A DNA stretch of 17,376 bases, taken from contig JAIOJM010000197.1 in the NCBI GenBank assembly GCA_019911785.1, positions 1-17,376 on the forward strand, read 5' to 3'. The position numbers and the translations under genes were made by a program. Shown one piece after another: positions 16,335 through 17,376 of this stretch. This DNA is from Sulfuricella sp. (GTDB lineage: Bacteria > Pseudomonadota > Gammaproteobacteria > Burkholderiales > Sulfuricellaceae). The notes below the pieces were generated by a model. That model was not told where the DNA came from and ran no database searches. It worked only from the letters and a program-made list of their open reading frames with translations. Numbering within the stretch: position 1 is the stretch's first letter; each line of letters starts with the position of its first letter.

Positions 16335-16822
16335 CAACCGAAGCCCCGCTCGACGAGATCGACCGCCGTATTGTCCTGGCCACCCAGTCCGGCCTGCCCC
16401 TGGAGCCGCAGCCTTATCACGCGGTTGCCCGGCAAGTGGGGGTTTCCCCGGAAGAAGTGATGACGCGCATGCGCCGCATGCTCGAAACCGGCATGATCCG
16501 CCGTATCGGTGCGGTGCCCAATCATTACGCCCTGGGCTACAAGGCTAACGGCATGACGGTATGGGACGTTCCCGATGAGAAGGTGGATGAACTTGGCGAA
16601 CGGGTCGGGGCGCTGGATTTCGTCAGCCACTGCTACCAGCGCCCGCGTCATCTGCCGGATTGGCCCTACAATTTTTTTGCCATGGTGCACGGCCATGACA
16701 AAACCGAAGTGGAGGCGCAGGTGCGCCAAATCGCCGAGCTGCTGGGCGATGCCGATCGCGGCCACGATATTCTTTACAGTACGCGCATCCTGAAAAAAAC
16801 CGGGTTGCGGATCAGGGGTTAA
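16331..16822 (+). CDS. nirH: Sirohaem decarboxylase subunit NirH
   Basis: A 163-residue partner of NirG in the sirohaem decarboxylase. The N-terminus is Lrp-like (DEIDRRIVLATQSGLPL). The core motif VSHCYQRPRHLPDWPYNFF (CYQRP 101-105) is the NirL/NirH type and closely parallels the second half of NirDL. Start and nirG stop share ATGA, so the two are translationally coupled and probably made in equal amounts. Two bases separate its stop from the nirJ start. Confidence 0.9.
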   Translation: MTTEAPLDEIDRRIVLATQSGLPLEPQPYHAVARQVGVSPEEVMTRMRRMLETGMIRRIGAVPNHYALGYKANGMTVWDVPDEKVDELGERVGALDFVSHCYQRPRHLPDWPYNFFAMVHGHDKTEVEAQVRQIAELLGDADRGHDILYSTRILKKTGLRIRG

Positions 16823-16824
16823 CA

Positions 16825-17376
16825 ATGTTTCGCATTTCCCAATTCATGCAGGAAATTGCCCAGCCCACGCCGCTCGGGCCGAAGCGCAATCCGCCCGGAC
16901 CGGTGGTGATCTGGAACCTGATCCGGCGCTGCAACCTGACCTGCAAGCACTGCTACTCGATTTCGGCGGACAAGGATTTTCCTGGCGAGCTTTCCACCGC
17001 GGAAGTTTTTACCGTGATGGACGATCTCAAGCGCTTTCGCGTGCCGGTGCTGATCCTGTCCGGCGGCGAGCCGCTGCTGCGCCCGGATATTTTCGAGATT
17101 GCCCACCGCGCAAAAGAGATGGGCTTTTACGTCGGCCTGTCGAGCAACGGCACCCTGATCGACGAAGGCAACATCGACCGCATCGCGGCAGTGGGGTTCG
17201 ACTACGTCGGGGTGAGCCTGGACGGCATCCGGGAGACCCACGACAAATTCCGCCGCATGGCGGGCGCGTTCGACAAATCCATGCACGGCATCCGCCTGTG
17301 CAAGGCGCGCGGCATCAAGGTCGGCATCCGTTTCACCCTGACCCAGGACAATGCCCACGACCTGCCGGGCCTGCTG
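16825..17376 (+). CDS. nirJ: Radical SAM haem d1 biosynthesis protein NirJ (5' part)
   Basis: An open frame of 184 codons runs off the window end. Residues 36-43 hold CNLTCKHC, the CX3CX2C radical-SAM cluster motif. LILSGGEPLLRPD, LSSNGTLID and VGVSLDGI follow in the order expected for the SAM-binding barrel. NirJ converts the two propionates of didecarboxysirohaem into the oxo groups of haem d1. The missing C-terminal half should carry the SPASM-like auxiliary cluster region. The ATG is two bases after nirH. nirE and nirN are expected beyond the edge but cannot be seen. Confidence 0.95.
   Translation, partial: MFRISQFMQEIAQPTPLGPKRNPPGPVVIWNLIRRCNLTCKHCYSISADKDFPGELSTAEVFTVMDDLKRFRVPVLILSGGEPLLRPDIFEIAHRAKEMGFYVGLSSNGTLIDEGNIDRIAAVGFDYVGVSLDGIRETHDKFRRMAGAFDKSMHGIRLCKARGIKVGIRFTLTQDNAHDLPGLL

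Overview
The window is about 17.4 kb of GC-rich DNA from a denitrifying proteobacterium. It joins the end of a nos (N2O reductase maturation) region, a partial menaquinone cluster, a short napDGH operon and most of a cytochrome cd1 nitrite reductase (nirS) operon. Gene content and protein style suggest a betaproteobacterium of the Rhodocyclales or Sulfuricellaceae/Gallionellales type. That placement is inference from gene families, since there is no rRNA or other taxonomic marker here.

Layout. (1) 1-901, + strand: an unidentified 3' fragment, then a NosY-like ABC-2 permease. (2) 1006-6319, + strand: a ubiE/menG methyltransferase, menE, menF and menD. Two different long imperfect inverted repeats sit in the gaps, at 919-992 and about 3079-3225. 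(3) 8283-6308, - strand: napD-napG-napH. It converges on menD with a 12-bp 3' overlap, and no napA, napB or napC is attached. (4) 8284-8618: a divergent control region with two FNR/DNR-type boxes, one facing each operon. (5) 8619-12807, + strand: nirS, a dihaem c4-like cytochrome, a NapC/NirT tetrahaem quinol dehydrogenase and an ethylbenzene-dehydrogenase-like haem protein. Each of these is followed by an intergenic hairpin. (6) 12923-17376, + strand: a small cupredoxin, then nirC, nirF, a fused nirDL, nirG, nirH and the first 184 codons of nirJ, mostly tightly packed. A gap of about 80 bp before nirDL carries a third, weaker FNR-like box.

How the genes fit together. NirS reduces nitrite to NO in the periplasm and needs haem d1. 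NirF, NirDL, NirG, NirH and NirJ supply the d1 pathway: sirohaem side-chain decarboxylation, radical-SAM chemistry and the periplasmic step. NirT and NapGH are membrane quinol-oxidising modules. The c4-like cytochrome, the NirC monohaem cytochrome and the cupredoxin are soluble periplasmic carriers that could feed NirS. The men genes suggest that a low-potential quinol (menaquinol) may supply some of these electrons. The least familiar part is the haem protein at 11896-12807, which has one standard CXXCH motif and one CX3CH motif and lies inside the nir electron-transfer block.
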